Assembly: GCF_004341515.1 (NCBI RefSeq)
Contig: NZ_SLZF01000008.1
Location: 1 to 64,000 of the forward strand
Source: Allobosea sp. BK604
Lineage (GTDB): Bacteria > Pseudomonadota > Alphaproteobacteria > Rhizobiales > Beijerinckiaceae
Direction: 5' to 3'
Length of the DNA: 64,000 nt
This document shows, piece after piece, positions 27,024-35,659 of the stretch (the first letter of the stretch is position 1; every line of letters starts with the position of its first letter). Position numbers and translations under genes: made by a program. Below the pieces are notes generated by a model. That model saw only the letters and a list, made by a program, of their open reading frames with translations, was not told where the DNA came from and did no database searches.

Positions 27024-27289
27024 AGGCGTCCCCTCCCTTGCTCGGCCCGGCAGGCTTCGACCCGCCGGAGATCGCGCGAGGCGAAGGCGGTGTCGCGGCC
27101 GGTGACGGGGTCGCGGTAGCCGCGCAGCCAGCAGCCGCCATCGGGCAGCAGCAGGTTGTCGCGGCTGAGAAGTGCCGGGAGGAAAGCGAGCCAGAGCAGG
27201 ATGGCGGCAAATGCGACGAGGAGAACACCGCTCCGGCGATGGCGGACCTTCGCGGGCCGGGTTTCTTCAAGGCGGATGGGAAAGGGCAT
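27020..27289 (-). CDS. Small membrane protein coupled to the SGNH hydrolase
   Basis: An 89-residue protein starting MPFPIRLEETRPAKVRHRRS, with one hydrophobic segment (GVLLVAFAAILLWLAFLPAL, about 21-40) and a periplasmic tail containing GGCWLRGYRDPVTGRDTAFA and a Cys pair. The open frame extends further upstream but without a convincing start. Its TGA overlaps the GTG of the hydrolase. It may anchor or assist that hydrolase. I do not recognise the family. Confidence 0.6.
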   Translation of the reverse strand: MPFPIRLEETRPAKVRHRRSGVLLVAFAAILLWLAFLPALLSRDNLLLPDGGCWLRGYRDPVTGRDTAFASRDLRRVEACRAEQGRGRL

Positions 27290-27454
27290 GATGCGGACCG
27301 AGATTGACGTTGATGCCAGCTTCGGTGGGGTGTTTTGCGGAAAGACGGCCGCCGAGACGGGATTTTGTGTCGCCGGGTTTCCAATCCTGCGCCGGAAACA
27401 AAGGGAAACATGAAGATGCGAGCCCCGCTCTCCCGTTCCGGCTAAGACGGGACG

Positions 27455-28165
27455 ATGAACCGAAGCCCTCATATCCTCCTGGTCGAGGACGACCGCGAGA
27501 TCGCGACCCTGGTCTCTCGTTTCCTGCGTGGCCACGATCATCGCGTCAGCCACGTCACCAATGGCCGGGAGATGGATGCGAGCCTGCGCGCCGGGCGCTT
27601 CGACCTCGTCGTGCTCGACCTGATGCTGCCGGGGGAAGATGGGCTCAGCATCTGCCGGCGGCTGCGCGATGCCGGAACGGTGCCGATCATCATCCTCACT
27701 GCCAAGGGCGAGGAGATCGATCGGATCCTCGGCCTCGAAATGGGGGCGGACGACTACCTGGCCAAGCCGTTCAATCCGCGCGAACTGCTCGCACGGATTC
27801 GCGCCGTGCTGCGCCGCGTCTCGCCGGCGGGGGAGATCGGCAGCGATGCCGTCATTGCCTTTGCAGGCTGGACGCTCGACAAGGCGACGCGCCGGCTCTT
27901 CAATCCGGCCGGTGCGCGTGTTGCCCTGACGGGCGCGGAATTCGAATTGCTGCTCGCCCTCTGCGAGCGCCCGCGGCGTGTGCTCTCGCGCGATCAGTTG
28001 CTCGACCTGACGCAGGGCCGCTCGGCCGGGCCCTTCGAGCGCTCGGTCGACGTGCTCGTCAGCCGCCTGCGCCAGAAGATGGAGCGCAATCCGCGTGAGC
28101 CGGAGCTGATCCAGACCATTCGCTCTGGCGGCTACATGTTCTCGCCTGAGGTCGCGCCGCGATGA
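27455..28165 (+). CDS. OmpR-family response regulator
   Basis: A 236-residue regulator. The receiver domain has the acidic pair at Glu11-Asp12-Asp13, phospho-acceptor Asp55 (VVLDLMLPG) and the Lys in ILTAKGEEID. The C-terminal winged helix (about 135-232) shows ALTGAEFELLLALCERPRRV and RSVDVLVSRLRQKMERN, typical of OmpR/PhoB. It overlaps the kinase gene by ATGA, so the two are co-translated. Neighbouring target genes are not evident; signal unknown. Confidence 0.95.
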   Translation: MNRSPHILLVEDDREIATLVSRFLRGHDHRVSHVTNGREMDASLRAGRFDLVVLDLMLPGEDGLSICRRLRDAGTVPIIILTAKGEEIDRILGLEMGADDYLAKPFNPRELLARIRAVLRRVSPAGEIGSDAVIAFAGWTLDKATRRLFNPAGARVALTGAEFELLLALCERPRRVLSRDQLLDLTQGRSAGPFERSVDVLVSRLRQKMERNPREPELIQTIRSGGYMFSPEVAPR

Positions 28166-29517
28166 TACGACTGCTGACGCAACTGTTGCCGGCGCGCGCG
28201 GTCACGCAGCTTGCGGTGATCGTGCTTGGGGCCTTCGTCCTGGTGAACCTGGTCACGGCCGTGATGCTTCTGGTGCTGCTGCCGCGCGAGCTGCGGCGGC
28301 CACCGGAATTCCCCTATGTCGTCGAGCTGGCGACGATCGCACGCCAGATCCATGCCGCGCGGACGGCCGAGGCGCGGGCGGTCGTCCTCGATGCCGCGCT
28401 GGCGGCACAGCCGCGGCTCTCGCGCCTGCCTTCCTCCGCGACGGCGAGCAACCGCCAGTTGCCCCCACCGGACAGTGCGATGGTCGCCGCGCTCGCAGCA
28501 CAGCTGAGCGGCATAGCCGAGGTGCTGCCGCTCGACCGGCCGGATGCCGCGACGCCCGGTCCCCCCGGCATCGGCCTGCGCTTCCCGGAAGGCACGGGCA
28601 TCGCGATGGCGCCGCCGGAGATGATGCGGCCGCCGGGCGGCGGCGCCATCATTGTCCAGTTGCTCGTGACGCTGGCGACCCTCGCCACCCTGATCGCCCT
28701 GCTGACGCTATGGGCGGCGCGAGCGGTGGTGTCGCCGCTGTCGCGGCTGGCCGAGGCGGCCGACCGCTTCGATCCGGACCGGGGCGGCGAGATCACGGTC
28801 GAGCGTGGACCGCTGGAGGTCAAGCGGCTGGCATCGGCCCTGAGCACCATGGCCGCACGCATCCGGCGACTGGTCGACGAGCGTACGCGGATGCTGGCTG
28901 CGGTGAGTCACGATTTGCGCACCCTGATCACGCGCCTCAGGCTGCGAGCCGAGGAAATCGCCAATCCGGGCCGGCGACGTGCCATGCTGGCGGACCTCGC
29001 CCTGATGGAGCGGATGGCCAATGACGCGCTGTCATTCCTGCGCGAGGGACGCGCTTCGGGCAATATGGTCGCGACCGACCTTCCGGCCCTGCTGCAGACG
29101 ATCTGCGATGATTTCGCCGATCTGGGGCATGACGTCGTCTATGTCGGGCCGGACCGCGTCTCTGCGCTGTGCGATGCCGACCAGATGACGCGGGCCGTGA
29201 CGAATCTCGTCGACAATGCGCTCAAATTCGGCGGCAAGGCCGTCGTGCGGCTCGACGACGGCGATGAAGGCAGCGTCGCCGTCAGCGTCGAGGACGACGG
29301 TCCCGGGATCGCGCCCGCGGAGCGCGACAAGGTTCTGGAGCCGTTCTACCGTAGCGATGCCGCGCGGACGCTGCGCGATGATGGAGGCTTCGGCCTTGGC
29401 CTGGCGATCGCCCGCGCCATCGCCGAGGCCCATCGCGGCCAGCTCTCACTTCGGGGACGCAGCGGTGGCGGGCTCGAGGCGCGAATCTCCTGGCCCCGGG
29501 GGGGCCGCTATCCCTGA
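28162..29517 (+). CDS. EnvZ-like sensor histidine kinase
   Basis: A 451-residue membrane kinase. Two membrane segments (about 17-41 and 163-190) flank a periplasmic sensor of about 120 residues. A HAMP region (VVSPLSRLAEAADRFDPDRG) is followed by the H-box with His250 (AAVSHDLRTLITRLRLRAEE), then N-box AVTNLVDNALKF, G1 VEDDGPGIAP and G2 GFGLGLAIARA. The usual H-box Pro (HDLRTP) is Leu here, a change that can affect phosphatase activity. It should phosphorylate the adjacent regulator. Confidence 0.94.
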   Translation: MIRLLTQLLPARAVTQLAVIVLGAFVLVNLVTAVMLLVLLPRELRRPPEFPYVVELATIARQIHAARTAEARAVVLDAALAAQPRLSRLPSSATASNRQLPPPDSAMVAALAAQLSGIAEVLPLDRPDAATPGPPGIGLRFPEGTGIAMAPPEMMRPPGGGAIIVQLLVTLATLATLIALLTLWAARAVVSPLSRLAEAADRFDPDRGGEITVERGPLEVKRLASALSTMAARIRRLVDERTRMLAAVSHDLRTLITRLRLRAEEIANPGRRRAMLADLALMERMANDALSFLREGRASGNMVATDLPALLQTICDDFADLGHDVVYVGPDRVSALCDADQMTRAVTNLVDNALKFGGKAVVRLDDGDEGSVAVSVEDDGPGIAPAERDKVLEPFYRSDAARTLRDDGGFGLGLAIARAIAEAHRGQLSLRGRSGGGLEARISWPRGGRYP

Positions 29518-29544
29518 CCAGATGCCGTTTCACTCGAAAACGCC

Positions 29545-29808
29545 CTAGCGGGCCGGCGTATGCTTTCGCGGCCCGCGGCCTTGCTTGCCGTCCTCGGCTG
29601 CCGCGGCAGCGGCGGCTGCCTGGGCATCGGCAGCCTCCTTCGCCAGACGCAGGGCTCGCAGGCGTGCGGTCTTTTCCGCCACGGCCTTCCGCTCGACCTG
29701 CTCGGCTTCCAGAATGCGCGACATTTCCCGGGTTCGTGTCTCGGCCTTGTCGGCCACCACCTGAGCCCGGCGCTTGGCCTCATCAAGAGACAATCGCTTG
29801 TTCGGCAT
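29545..29808 (-). CDS. Small charged coiled-coil protein, 87 residues
   Basis: Highly charged and helical: SLDEAKRRAQVVADKAETRT and EAEQVERKAVAEKTARLRAL, then an Ala-rich run and a basic tail ending RGPRKHTPAR. GGAGGG precedes the ATG. It is the last of a minus-strand series cspA-rpsU-DUF6481-this gene, with 27 bases to its neighbour. Its TAG stop lies at the end of a sequence resembling a relic of the 104-bp repeat. Function unknown; an RNA- or ribosome-linked role is only a guess from context. Confidence 0.75.
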   Translation of the reverse strand: MPNKRLSLDEAKRRAQVVADKAETRTREMSRILEAEQVERKAVAEKTARLRALRLAKEAADAQAAAAAAAAEDGKQGRGPRKHTPAR

Positions 29809-29835
29809 GATGAGCCCTCCGGTTGCGTCGTCGTC

Positions 29836-30213
29836 TCAGCGGCGTCTTTTACCGGCAGCGCGCATCTGCGCGTACTGAACCGCTTCGAGCAGCACCTTAC
29901 GGGGGCGCTCGGCATCGCGCCTGGCCTGCTCGGCCTGGCGGGCGGCTTCACGGGCCAACTCGGCCTGGCGCTCTTCCTCTTCGAGGCGAGCACGCTCGAT
30001 CAGGGCAAGGCGTTCGGCCTCAGCGCGAGCGGCAGCCTTCTCGGCTTCGCGGATGGCACGGGCCTCGGCAACGGCCTGACGCTCGGCGCGGCGCTGCTGC
30101 ATGATAGGGTCGTCGGTGCCGGGTCTCGCCTTAAAACGCTCCAGCAGTGCCTTCTTGGCGTTGGCGGAGTCGGATCGGCGGTCAGCGAAGCTCTGGTGGT
30201 TCGAATGAAACAA
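29836..30213 (-). CDS. DUF6481-like charged coiled-coil protein
   Basis: A 125-residue protein opening FHSNHQSFADRRSDSANAKK and continuing as one long Arg/Glu/Ala-rich helix (IREAEKAAARAEAERLALIE). The N-terminus matches DUF6481-type proteins common in Hyphomicrobiales. The start is a TTG at 30213 with AGGAAAG correctly spaced upstream. It follows rpsU by 23 bases, so it is probably co-transcribed with it. Function unknown. Confidence 0.8.
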   Translation of the reverse strand: MFHSNHQSFADRRSDSANAKKALLERFKARPGTDDPIMQQRRAERQAVAEARAIREAEKAAARAEAERLALIERARLEEEERQAELAREAARQAEQARRDAERPRKVLLEAVQYAQMRAAGKRRR

Positions 30214-30236
30214 TGGGGCTTTCCTGTGTGTCTGGG

Positions 30237-30500
30237 TCAGATGGCGGCTGCCGGGCGCGGAGCGCGGGCGGGCCGCGGCTTGGGCTTGGGCGCTGCGATC
30301 AGGCCTTCACGCTGGGCCTGCTTGCGGGCGAGTTTGCGGGCACGTCGCACGGCCTCCGCCTTCTCGCGAACGCGCTTCTCGGAAGGCTTCTCGTAGGCCG
30401 AGCGGCGTTTCATCTCGCGGAATATGCCTTCACGCTGCATCTTCTTCTTGAGGACGCGCAGGGCCTGCTCGACATTGTTGTCACGAACGAGAATCTGCAT
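30237..30500 (-). CDS. rpsU: 30S ribosomal protein S21
   Basis: An 87-residue S21 starting MQILVRDNNVEQALRVLKKK and continuing MQREGIFREMKRRSAYEKPS. S21 helps the small subunit engage the Shine-Dalgarno region. The core of about 60 residues is followed by an alphaproteobacterial Lys/Ala/Pro-rich tail (PKPKPRPARAPRPAAAI). A strong AAGGAG precedes the ATG. It lies 144 bases downstream of cspA, from which it is separated by a terminator, a common arrangement in this group. Confidence 0.97.
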   Translation of the reverse strand: MQILVRDNNVEQALRVLKKKMQREGIFREMKRRSAYEKPSEKRVREKAEAVRRARKLARKQAQREGLIAAPKPKPRPARAPRPAAAI

Positions 30501-30523
30501 TCAGAACTCCTTTCAGAAAACAA

Positions 30524-30549
30524 AAGGGCCGGGTTTTATCCCGACCCTT
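30524..30549 (-). terminator. Rho-independent terminator of cspA
   Basis: On the minus strand AAGGGTCGGG pairs with CCCGGCCCTT (one mismatch) around ATAAAA, followed by TTGTTTT. It sits between cspA and rpsU, so rpsU expression depends on read-through or on a promoter inside this gap. Confidence 0.75.
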
Positions 30550-30644
30550 GGTCCGACCGCGCTATCTGTGGTCCGGAAGGAAGGGCGCCAGTACATCCGT
30601 GGTCGCCGTTCGATCCGAAGGATCACCGATGCGCAGTCATGCGA

Positions 30645-30854
30645 TCACTCAGCCCGCAGATTGTCGGCGGACATCTTGCCCGAGCGCTTGTCCTGGACAA
30701 GCTCGAACGTGATCTTCTGGCCTTCGCGAAGATCGCGCAGGCCAGCGCGCTCGACGGCGCTGATGTGGACGAAAGCGTCCTGTCCGCCGTCATCCGGCTG
30801 AATGAAGCCGAAGCCCTTGGTGGAATTGAACCATTTGACGGTACCGGTAGCCAT
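30645..30854 (-). CDS. cspA: Cold shock protein, CspA family
   Basis: A single cold-shock domain of 69 residues. RNA-binding motifs RNP1 (KGFGFIQ) and RNP2 (DAFVHIS) are intact, beginning MATGTVKWFNSTKGFGFIQP. It acts as a single-stranded nucleic acid chaperone. A promoter at 30990-31019 implies a leader of roughly 130 bases with a stem (GTGAG/CTCAC), which is usual for cold-inducible csp mRNAs. Confidence 0.97.
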   Translation of the reverse strand: MATGTVKWFNSTKGFGFIQPDDGGQDAFVHISAVERAGLRDLREGQKITFELVQDKRSGKMSADNLRAE

Positions 30855-30989
30855 AGAAGTATCCTTCTCGCAAAGCGTTGCTGCGCGTGAGACGACGCCT
30901 CACACGGTTTCGATTTTGAGCAGGAAGTTCGTCAGCTGGAGCGCAATAGCAGCGCAGGGGCCAATTCGTTCGGCCTAAGATCGAACCGC

Positions 30990-31019
30990 TTATATGATTG
31001 ATTGAGCCTGATTTGTCAA
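30990..31019 (-). promoter_or_regulatory. Sigma-70-type promoter of cspA
   Basis: On the minus strand the -35 box is TTGACA (31014-31019) and the -10 box ATATAA (30990-30995), 18 bases apart. This AT-rich patch stands out in GC-rich surroundings and points to cspA with a long leader. Confidence 0.6.
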
Positions 31020-31056
31020 TTCAATCGGTCGTGGCGATGCCAGATCGGCTCCGGAG

Positions 31057-31677
31057 CTACTCCATCACCGCCGCTTTGAGGATGCAGACCATCAACGCGC
31101 TGCCGGGCTGGTCGCCGACGCAGCGGACGATATGGCGCCGGTCACAGCGGTAGCGCAGGGTCTCACCCGCCTTGGCGCGCTGGATCACGTCGCCGACCTC
31201 GACCTCGAATTCGCCGGCGCTGACCGAGAGCGACTCGATCGAGCCGCGCTGGTGGCCTTCGGAATCGAGCTCGCCGCCGGGCTCGGCCTGAACCTCGTAC
31301 CATTGCAGCCATTCGACCGTCTTGATCCAGCCGATGATGGCGAGGCGCAGCTTGCCGTCCTCCGAGACCAGGATCGGGGTGTCGGCGCGGGTGGTCTTCT
31401 CGATGAAGGCCTCTTCCTCGCCGCTGGAGAGAACGCGCTCGATCGAGATGTCGAGGGCCTGCGACAGGCGCCAGATCGTCGCCAGGGTCGGGTTGGTCTC
31501 GTTGCGCTCGATCTGGCTGATGATCGACTTGGCGACGCCGGACTGCTCGGCAAGCTCGGAGAGCGAGAGATTATAGGCCTTGCGCAGTCGCTGGATCGTC
31601 TTGCCGAGCTGGCCCGAGATGACCTGGGCGCCCGATTCAAGCTCGCGACCGCTGCGTTCCTTCGTCTCGATGCCCAT
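31057..31677 (-). CDS. XRE-family regulator with cupin domain
   Basis: A 206-residue regulator. The N-terminal helix-turn-helix (about 25-80: TIQRLRKAYNLSLSELAEQS, SGVAKSIISQIERNETNPTL) is followed by a C-terminal cupin sensor domain (GGELDSEGHQRGSIESLSVS, GEFEVEVGDVIQRAKAGETL). Such proteins usually repress genes for small-molecule catabolism or efflux. The downstream EamA-type permease upstream of it on the same strand (ending 95 bases before) is a plausible target. The ATG at 31677 is preferred over the GTG at 31692. Confidence 0.9.
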   Translation of the reverse strand: MGIETKERSGRELESGAQVISGQLGKTIQRLRKAYNLSLSELAEQSGVAKSIISQIERNETNPTLATIWRLSQALDISIERVLSSGEEEAFIEKTTRADTPILVSEDGKLRLAIIGWIKTVEWLQWYEVQAEPGGELDSEGHQRGSIESLSVSAGEFEVEVGDVIQRAKAGETLRYRCDRRHIVRCVGDQPGSALMVCILKAAVME

Positions 31678-31772
31678 GCGGCTGCCTGTCACTCAGTCCG
31701 TTTGTGAAAGCGAACATAATCGTTTGTCCAAGCGGACAATGCCTTGTCCGGAGCCGGGGAGCAAGCAAAGGA

Positions 31773-32702
31773 TCAGGCGCCGCGGGAGGAGCCGACCTCT
31801 CGTGTTTCCTTCCTTAGCAGGCCGAGCTGCTGCTCACGCAGGATCACGTAAATACCGGAGGCGATGACGATGACGGCGCCGACGAAGACTGCGTTGGCAG
31901 GCCAGTCGCCGAACATGAACCAGCCGATCCCGACCGCCCAGAGCATGGTGGAGTATTCGAAGGGCGCGATCAGCGAGGCGTCGCCATAGCGATAGGCCTG
32001 CACGATCAGGATCTGGCCGAGCCCGCCGAGAATGCCGATGGTGAAGAGCAGCGCCGCATCCTTCAGGGTCGGCAGGTTCCAGCCGAACAGGCTGGTGCAG
32101 AGGCCGAGCGTGGCGGTCAGCACCATGAAATAGAAGACGATCGCGCCGGTCTTCTCCGTGCTGGTCAGGAGGCGGACCTCGACCGAGGCGAAGGCCGAAC
32201 AGAAGGCGCCGCTCAGCGCCAGCATCGCGCCGATGGCCGGGCCGCCTTGGAGCCCGCGCGCCAGCGTGTCGCTGCCGAGATAGGGCGAGAGCATCAGGAG
32301 CACGCCGACGAAGCCGATCGTCACCGCCGTCCAGCGATAGATGCGCACGCGCTCCTTCAGGATCACGACGGCGAGCACCACGACCATCAGCGGCCCGGCA
32401 TAGCCGAGCGCGACCGCGTCCGGCAGCGGCAGGAAGCCGAGCGCCGCGAAGCCGAGGAACATGCCGGTCGAGCCGAAGACGCCGCGCTTCATATGGCCGC
32501 GGAAATTCTGGGTCCGGAGTGCCGAGGGGAATTCCGAGCGCCAGGCCAGCCAGATGATCAGCGGGATCAGTGCGAAGAAGGAGCGGCAAAAGACGATCTG
32601 GCCGGTCGGATAGTTCGCGGAGACGGCCTTGATGCCGGCCGACATGAAGGTGAAGGCCAGGGCCGAGATGAGCTTGAGGCTGATGCCGAGGAGAGGGGAC
32701 AA
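31773..32702 (-). CDS. DMT-superfamily EamA transporter
   Basis: A 309-residue permease with ten predicted membrane segments in two EamA repeats (AFTFMSAGIKAVSANYPTGQ at the start; the second repeat from about residue 150). It is likely to export a metabolite or amino acid. The only start that keeps the first segment is a TTG at 32702, because an in-frame stop lies 49 bases upstream and there is no earlier ATG or GTG. An XRE-cupin regulator follows on the same strand. Confidence 0.88.
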   Translation of the reverse strand: MSPLLGISLKLISALAFTFMSAGIKAVSANYPTGQIVFCRSFFALIPLIIWLAWRSEFPSALRTQNFRGHMKRGVFGSTGMFLGFAALGFLPLPDAVALGYAGPLMVVVLAVVILKERVRIYRWTAVTIGFVGVLLMLSPYLGSDTLARGLQGGPAIGAMLALSGAFCSAFASVEVRLLTSTEKTGAIVFYFMVLTATLGLCTSLFGWNLPTLKDAALLFTIGILGGLGQILIVQAYRYGDASLIAPFEYSTMLWAVGIGWFMFGDWPANAVFVGAVIVIASGIYVILREQQLGLLRKETREVGSSRGA

Positions 32703-32839
32703 GGAACTGCGCGGGTTTGGGGAGATCGGTCTTGTAGAAGACCTTTGCCCTTAGACCACGCCGATTCGGGTTCTCAAAGCGTGAAGCTTGCAACCCCGAC
32801 CGGCAGCGGGCGGGAGGCGGCTGCCGGTCGGAACTTGTC

Positions 32840-33619
32840 TCAGAACGCGCCCTTGAACACGCCGCCGTCGATCAGGAAATTCTGGCCGGTGATGTAGCCG
32901 GCATGCGCGCTGGCGATGAAGGCGCAGAGCTTGCCGAATTCCTCGGCGTTGCCGAAGCGCTTGGCCGGCACATCGGCCATGCGCGCCTTGGCCATCTCCT
33001 CGATCGGGACGTTCCTGAGCGCCGCCATCTTGGTCATCGAGCCCTTTAGCCGGTCGGTGTCGAACATGCCGGGCAGGATGTTGTTGATCGTGACATTGGC
33101 ATGGGCGACCTCGCGGGAGACGCCGGCGAGGAAGGCGGTGAGGCCGGCGCGCGCGCCCGAGGAGACGTCGAGCCCGGTCAGCGGGGTCAGCACGCTCATC
33201 GAGGTGATGTTGACAATGCGGCCGAACTTGCGGGCGATCATGCCGTCGACGACGCGCTGCGTCAGCTCGATCGGCGTCGCCATGTTCTGGATCACGCCTT
33301 CAAGCAGCGCCTCGCGGGTGACGTCGCGAAAACCCTTCGGCGGCGGGCCGCCATTGTTGTTGACGAGGATGTCGGGCTCGGGCGCTGCCGCCAGCAGCGC
33401 GTCCTGGCCGGCCCTGGTCGAGACGTCGGCGACGACGGCGACGACCTTGGCGCCGTAGCTGGCACGAATCTGGCTGGCGGTCTCCTCCAGGGTCGCGCCG
33501 TCGCGACCGTTGATCACCACCGTGCAGCCGGCTTCGGCAAGCGCCTCGGCGCAGCCGCGGCCCAGACCCTTGCTGGAGGCGCAAATAATGGCCGTGCGGC
33601 CGGCAATGCCCAAATCCAT
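32840..33619 (-). CDS. Atypical SDR oxidoreductase lacking the YxxxK pair
   Basis: A 259-residue SDR-fold protein. The N-terminal motif ASSKGLG (14-20), NNNGGPPP (87-94) and Ser near 140 (NITSMS) are present, but the position of the catalytic Tyr and Lys reads SSGAR (about 153-157), so neither residue is there. The same pattern is known in a subgroup of annotated SDRs whose activity is not established. GAGGGA precedes the ATG at 33619. It is divergent from the metallophosphoesterase gene. Confidence 0.88.
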   Translation of the reverse strand: MDLGIAGRTAIICASSKGLGRGCAEALAEAGCTVVINGRDGATLEETASQIRASYGAKVVAVVADVSTRAGQDALLAAAPEPDILVNNNGGPPPKGFRDVTREALLEGVIQNMATPIELTQRVVDGMIARKFGRIVNITSMSVLTPLTGLDVSSGARAGLTAFLAGVSREVAHANVTINNILPGMFDTDRLKGSMTKMAALRNVPIEEMAKARMADVPAKRFGNAEEFGKLCAFIASAHAGYITGQNFLIDGGVFKGAF

Positions 33620-33743
33620 TTCGTTCCCTCTCACAATGCTGCGTTCGCTCGTCACGCAAACCACGGATTCATGTCGGCGTCATCAAAGCGCAATGCAAAT
33701 CAGACACACGCCGCAGGCATCGCAACAGGATGGGCCGGCGAGC

Positions 33744-34577
33744 ATGAGCGACGACGACGACGCCAAGCAGGTTCGCAGCATCTTCATTTCCGATCTGCAT
33801 CTCGGCACGCGCGGGGCGCAGGCGGATCTCGTGCTGGAATTCTTGCGCGCCTATGATGCGCCGCAGATCTACCTGGTCGGCGATATCATCGACGGCTGGC
33901 GGCTGAAGAGCGGCTGGTACTTCCCGCAGGCGCATAACGACGTCATCCAGAAGCTGCTGCGCAAGGTCCGCAAGGGCTCCAAGCTCACCTATATCACCGG
34001 CAACCACGACGAATTCCTGCGCGATTTCGCCGGCACCCAATTCGGTGGCATCACGCTGGTCGATGACTGCATCCACGAGACGGTGGACGGCAAGCGCCTG
34101 CTGATCATCCATGGCGACCTGTTCGATCTCGTTGTGCGCAACGCCAAGTGGCTCGCCCTGCTCGGCGACTGGGCGTATACGATCGCGCTCGCTTCCAACA
34201 CCGTGGTCAACAAGGTGCGGCGCCTGCTGCAGCTGCCGCATTGGTCGCTCTCGGCCTGGGCCAAGCTCAAGGTCAAGAATGCGGTGAACTATATCGGCGA
34301 GTTCGAGACCTGCCTCGCGGCCGAGGCGCGCCGGCATGGCGCCGATGGCGTGGTCTGCGGCCATATCCATCACGCGGCGCATCGCCAGATCGACGGCCTG
34401 ACCTATATCAACACCGGCGACTGGGTCGAAAGCTGCACGGCCGTGGTCGAGCATCACGATGGCCGCTTCGAGATCATCCACTGGCCGCAGTATCGGCTGA
34501 AGGGTCAGCCCCTGCCGGCCCCGGCCGTGCTGCCGGTACCGCGCCCCGAACCGGCCCTGGTGAGCGAGGCCGCCTGA
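33744..34577 (+). CDS. UDP-2,3-diacylglucosamine diphosphatase-like metallophosphoesterase
   Basis: A 277-residue calcineurin-like phosphoesterase of the LpxH-related group. Metal ligands are visible: Asp17 and His19 (FISDLHLG), Asp47 (VGDIID), Asn87-His88 (TGNHDE), and later GHIHH with NTGDWVES. True LpxH cleaves UDP-diacylglucosamine in lipid A synthesis; this branch is often found beside a glycosyltransferase, as here (stop and start overlap, TGATG), suggesting an envelope glycolipid pathway. The start at 33744 removes an unconserved 78-codon extension. Confidence 0.88.
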   Translation: MSDDDDAKQVRSIFISDLHLGTRGAQADLVLEFLRAYDAPQIYLVGDIIDGWRLKSGWYFPQAHNDVIQKLLRKVRKGSKLTYITGNHDEFLRDFAGTQFGGITLVDDCIHETVDGKRLLIIHGDLFDLVVRNAKWLALLGDWAYTIALASNTVVNKVRRLLQLPHWSLSAWAKLKVKNAVNYIGEFETCLAAEARRHGADGVVCGHIHHAAHRQIDGLTYINTGDWVESCTAVVEHHDGRFEIIHWPQYRLKGQPLPAPAVLPVPRPEPALVSEAA

Positions 34578-35659
34578 TGCGCGTCCTGATCGCGACGGAC
34601 GCCTGGCGGCCCCAGATCAACGGGGTCGTCCGGTCGCTGGAGCGCATGTACGAGGCAGCGCCGTCCCATGGCGTGACGGCGCATATGCTGACCCCGGAAG
34701 GGTTCTGGCAGATCGGTCTGCCATCCTATCCCGATATCAGGCTGGCGCTGGCTACGCGCCGGGCGGTGGCGAAGCGTATCGCCGAGTTCAAGCCCGACCA
34801 TATCCATATCGCGACCGAAGGGCCGATCGGCTGGCTGACGCGTGCGGTCTGCCTCGCCCAGAAGCGCACGTTCACGACCAGCTACCACACGCGCTTCCCG
34901 CAATATGTCGCGGCGCGCTGGCCGATCCCCGAGCGCTGGAGCTATCGCTTCCTGCGCCGATTCCACGGGCCGGCGGCCGGTGTGATGGTCTCGACCGCGA
35001 CCGTCGAGGCCGAGCTCAGGCAGCATGGCTTCGAGCGAATCCTGCGCTGGGGCCGCGGCGTCGATCTCTCGCTGTTCCATCCGCGCCCGGCGAGCGTGCT
35101 CGACCTGCCGCGGCCGATCTTCCTCAGCGTCGGCCGGGTCGCCGTCGAGAAGAACCTCGAGGCCTTCCTGTCGCTGAGGCTGCCCGGCAGCAAGGTCGTG
35201 GTCGGCGACGGGCCGGCGCGGGCCGATCTGCAGCGCTCGTTCCCGGACGTGACCTTCCTGGGCACGCGCGAGGGCGAGGATCTGGCCTCGATCTACGCCT
35301 CCTCCGACGTGTTCGTCTTCCCGAGCCTGACCGACACGTTCGGCATCGTGCTGCTCGAGGCCGCGGCGAGCGGCCTGCCGGTGGCGGCCTTCCCCGTGCA
35401 GGGGCCGAGCGACGTCTTCGCCGGCAGCGGGGCAGCGGTGCTGGACGAGGACCTGCGCAAAGCCGCGCTCGCGGCTCTGCGCATCCCGCGCGAGACCTGC
35501 CTCGAGCTCGCGGCCGGCTATAGCTGGCAGAGCAGCGCCGACCAGTTCTACGGCCATATCTTCCGCATCGCGCAGCAGGTGCGGGCGGCCCAGAACGTCA
35601 CAACCTTCGCGACCGCCCGTGGCGCGGAAGGGCCGGCGCGGGAGCGGCTGCGGGCTTGA
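34577..35659 (+). CDS. Glycosyltransferase family 4 (GT-B)
   Basis: A 360-residue enzyme of the SqdX/PimB-like group. N-terminal domain: MRVLIATDAWRPQINGVVRS, with FTTSYHTRFPQYVAARWPIP. C-terminal nucleotide-sugar domain: ILRWGRGVDLSLFHPRP, PIFLSVGRVAVEKNLEAFLS and the EX7E motif in SLTDTFGIVLLEAAASGLPV. Such enzymes add hexose to a lipid acceptor at the inner membrane. The gene is coupled to the metallophosphoesterase by a TGATG overlap, and its last 62 bases overlap tail-to-tail with the antiporter gene. Confidence 0.92.
   Translation: MRVLIATDAWRPQINGVVRSLERMYEAAPSHGVTAHMLTPEGFWQIGLPSYPDIRLALATRRAVAKRIAEFKPDHIHIATEGPIGWLTRAVCLAQKRTFTTSYHTRFPQYVAARWPIPERWSYRFLRRFHGPAAGVMVSTATVEAELRQHGFERILRWGRGVDLSLFHPRPASVLDLPRPIFLSVGRVAVEKNLEAFLSLRLPGSKVVVGDGPARADLQRSFPDVTFLGTREGEDLASIYASSDVFVFPSLTDTFGIVLLEAAASGLPVAAFPVQGPSDVFAGSGAAVLDEDLRKAALAALRIPRETCLELAAGYSWQSSADQFYGHIFRIAQQVRAAQNVTTFATARGAEGPARERLRA

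Noticed and set aside
32840..33619. Pseudogene call for the SDR without Tyr/Lys
   Set aside because: The frame is intact with normal length and a good ribosome binding site, so it is more likely an atypical enzyme.
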